Part shown: positions 63,961-64,000 of the stretch, piece by piece
Layout of the letters: every line of letters begins with the position of its first letter
Position numbering within the stretch: position 1 is the first letter of the stretch
Assembly: GCA_016778765.1 (NCBI GenBank)
Contig: JADHOV010000004.1
Coordinates: forward strand, 44,300 to 108,299
Source: Paracoccaceae bacterium
GTDB lineage: Bacteria; Pseudomonadota; Alphaproteobacteria; Rhodobacterales; Rhodobacteraceae
Length of the DNA: 64,000 bases
Direction of reading: 5' to 3'
Translations under genes and position numbers: made by a program
Notes under the pieces: generated by a model
Told to the model about the DNA's origin: nothing
What the model saw: only the letters and a program-made list of their open reading frames with translations
The model's database searches: none

Positions 63961-64000
63961 CTAAATTTTACCAAACCGCACATTGGCTGGCGGCCCTACA
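63961..64000 (-). CDS. C-terminal end of a gene entering from the right edge
   Basis: On the minus strand the frame from 63999 reads VGPPANVRFGKI and a TAG stop at 63961-63963. Only 12 residues are visible, so no function can be given. Same strand and close spacing to the PaaK-like gene suggest one operon. Confidence 0.35.
   Translation of the reverse strand, partial: VGPPANVRFGKI

Overview
The window looks like a chromosomal segment of a Roseobacter-group alphaproteobacterium (Rhodobacterales) of moderate GC, possibly close to the RCA/Planktomarina lineage. The species guess rests on memory of gene content, not on a search. Pointers to the group are dnaX with ybaB-recR, a small alphaproteobacterial SRP RNA, a DUF1013/TrcR regulator, a CycM-type membrane-anchored cytochrome c, methylsuccinyl-CoA dehydrogenase, DUF2794, DUF1244, COQ9, a GAAC-N7-GAAC LexA box and two GcvT-fused dimethylglycine-dehydrogenase-type oxidases. 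I recognised no tRNA, rRNA, CRISPR array, insertion sequence or integrase.

Layout. 1-4.0 kb: a YejABE-type peptide importer on the minus strand, cut by the left edge. 4.1-5.1 kb: an AT-rich patch with a small exported protein and a broken acetyltransferase-like frame. 5.2-14.3 kb: housekeeping genes (cytochrome c, pheA, SRPBCC protein, nudC, ffs, a phosphatase, dnaX, an acyl-CoA synthetase, ybaB-recR, trcR). 14.4-23.9 kb: RNase T2, a TauE-like permease, methylsuccinyl-CoA dehydrogenase, trmO, a split MnmC pair (FAD oxidase and MnmD), a DMT permease, a lytic transglycosylase and dapA. 24-29.1 kb: a divergent urate-degradation locus (puuD and uraH one way; a puuE-uraD fusion, allA and an NCS2 permease the other). 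29.2-34.2 kb: DUF2794, a 3-hydroxyacyl-CoA dehydrogenase, an SOS-controlled but shortened dnaE2, and rluA.

34.7-42.4 kb is the most distinctive block. An XRE-cupin regulator lies behind two matched palindromes. After it come a LysE exporter, a GFA-type (glutathione/formaldehyde) protein, a dimethylglycine-dehydrogenase-type oxidase, a homocysteine S-methyltransferase and a second such oxidase. This reads as a self-regulated demethylation module for an N-methylated compound of the glycine-betaine type. 42.4-43.5 kb holds decayed small membrane-protein genes. 43.5-51 kb carries a quinone oxidoreductase with COQ9, rpsU, a PLP dehydratase, PPK2, and an M16 peptidase pair whose catalytic member is frameshifted at a C8 run. 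51-64 kb carries Lrp/ald, mscL, ytoQ, pheST, rplT-rpmI, pyk, DUF1244, gltX, a DadA-like oxidase and a PaaK-like protein whose adenylation motifs look degenerate.

The genes join up in three ways. The importer, urate locus and methylamine module scavenge dissolved organic nitrogen. Oxidative demethylation would yield formaldehyde or folate-bound C1 units, plus methionine through the methyltransferase. Ald/Lrp, the DadA-like oxidase and the dehydratase deaminate amino acids to pyruvate-level products.
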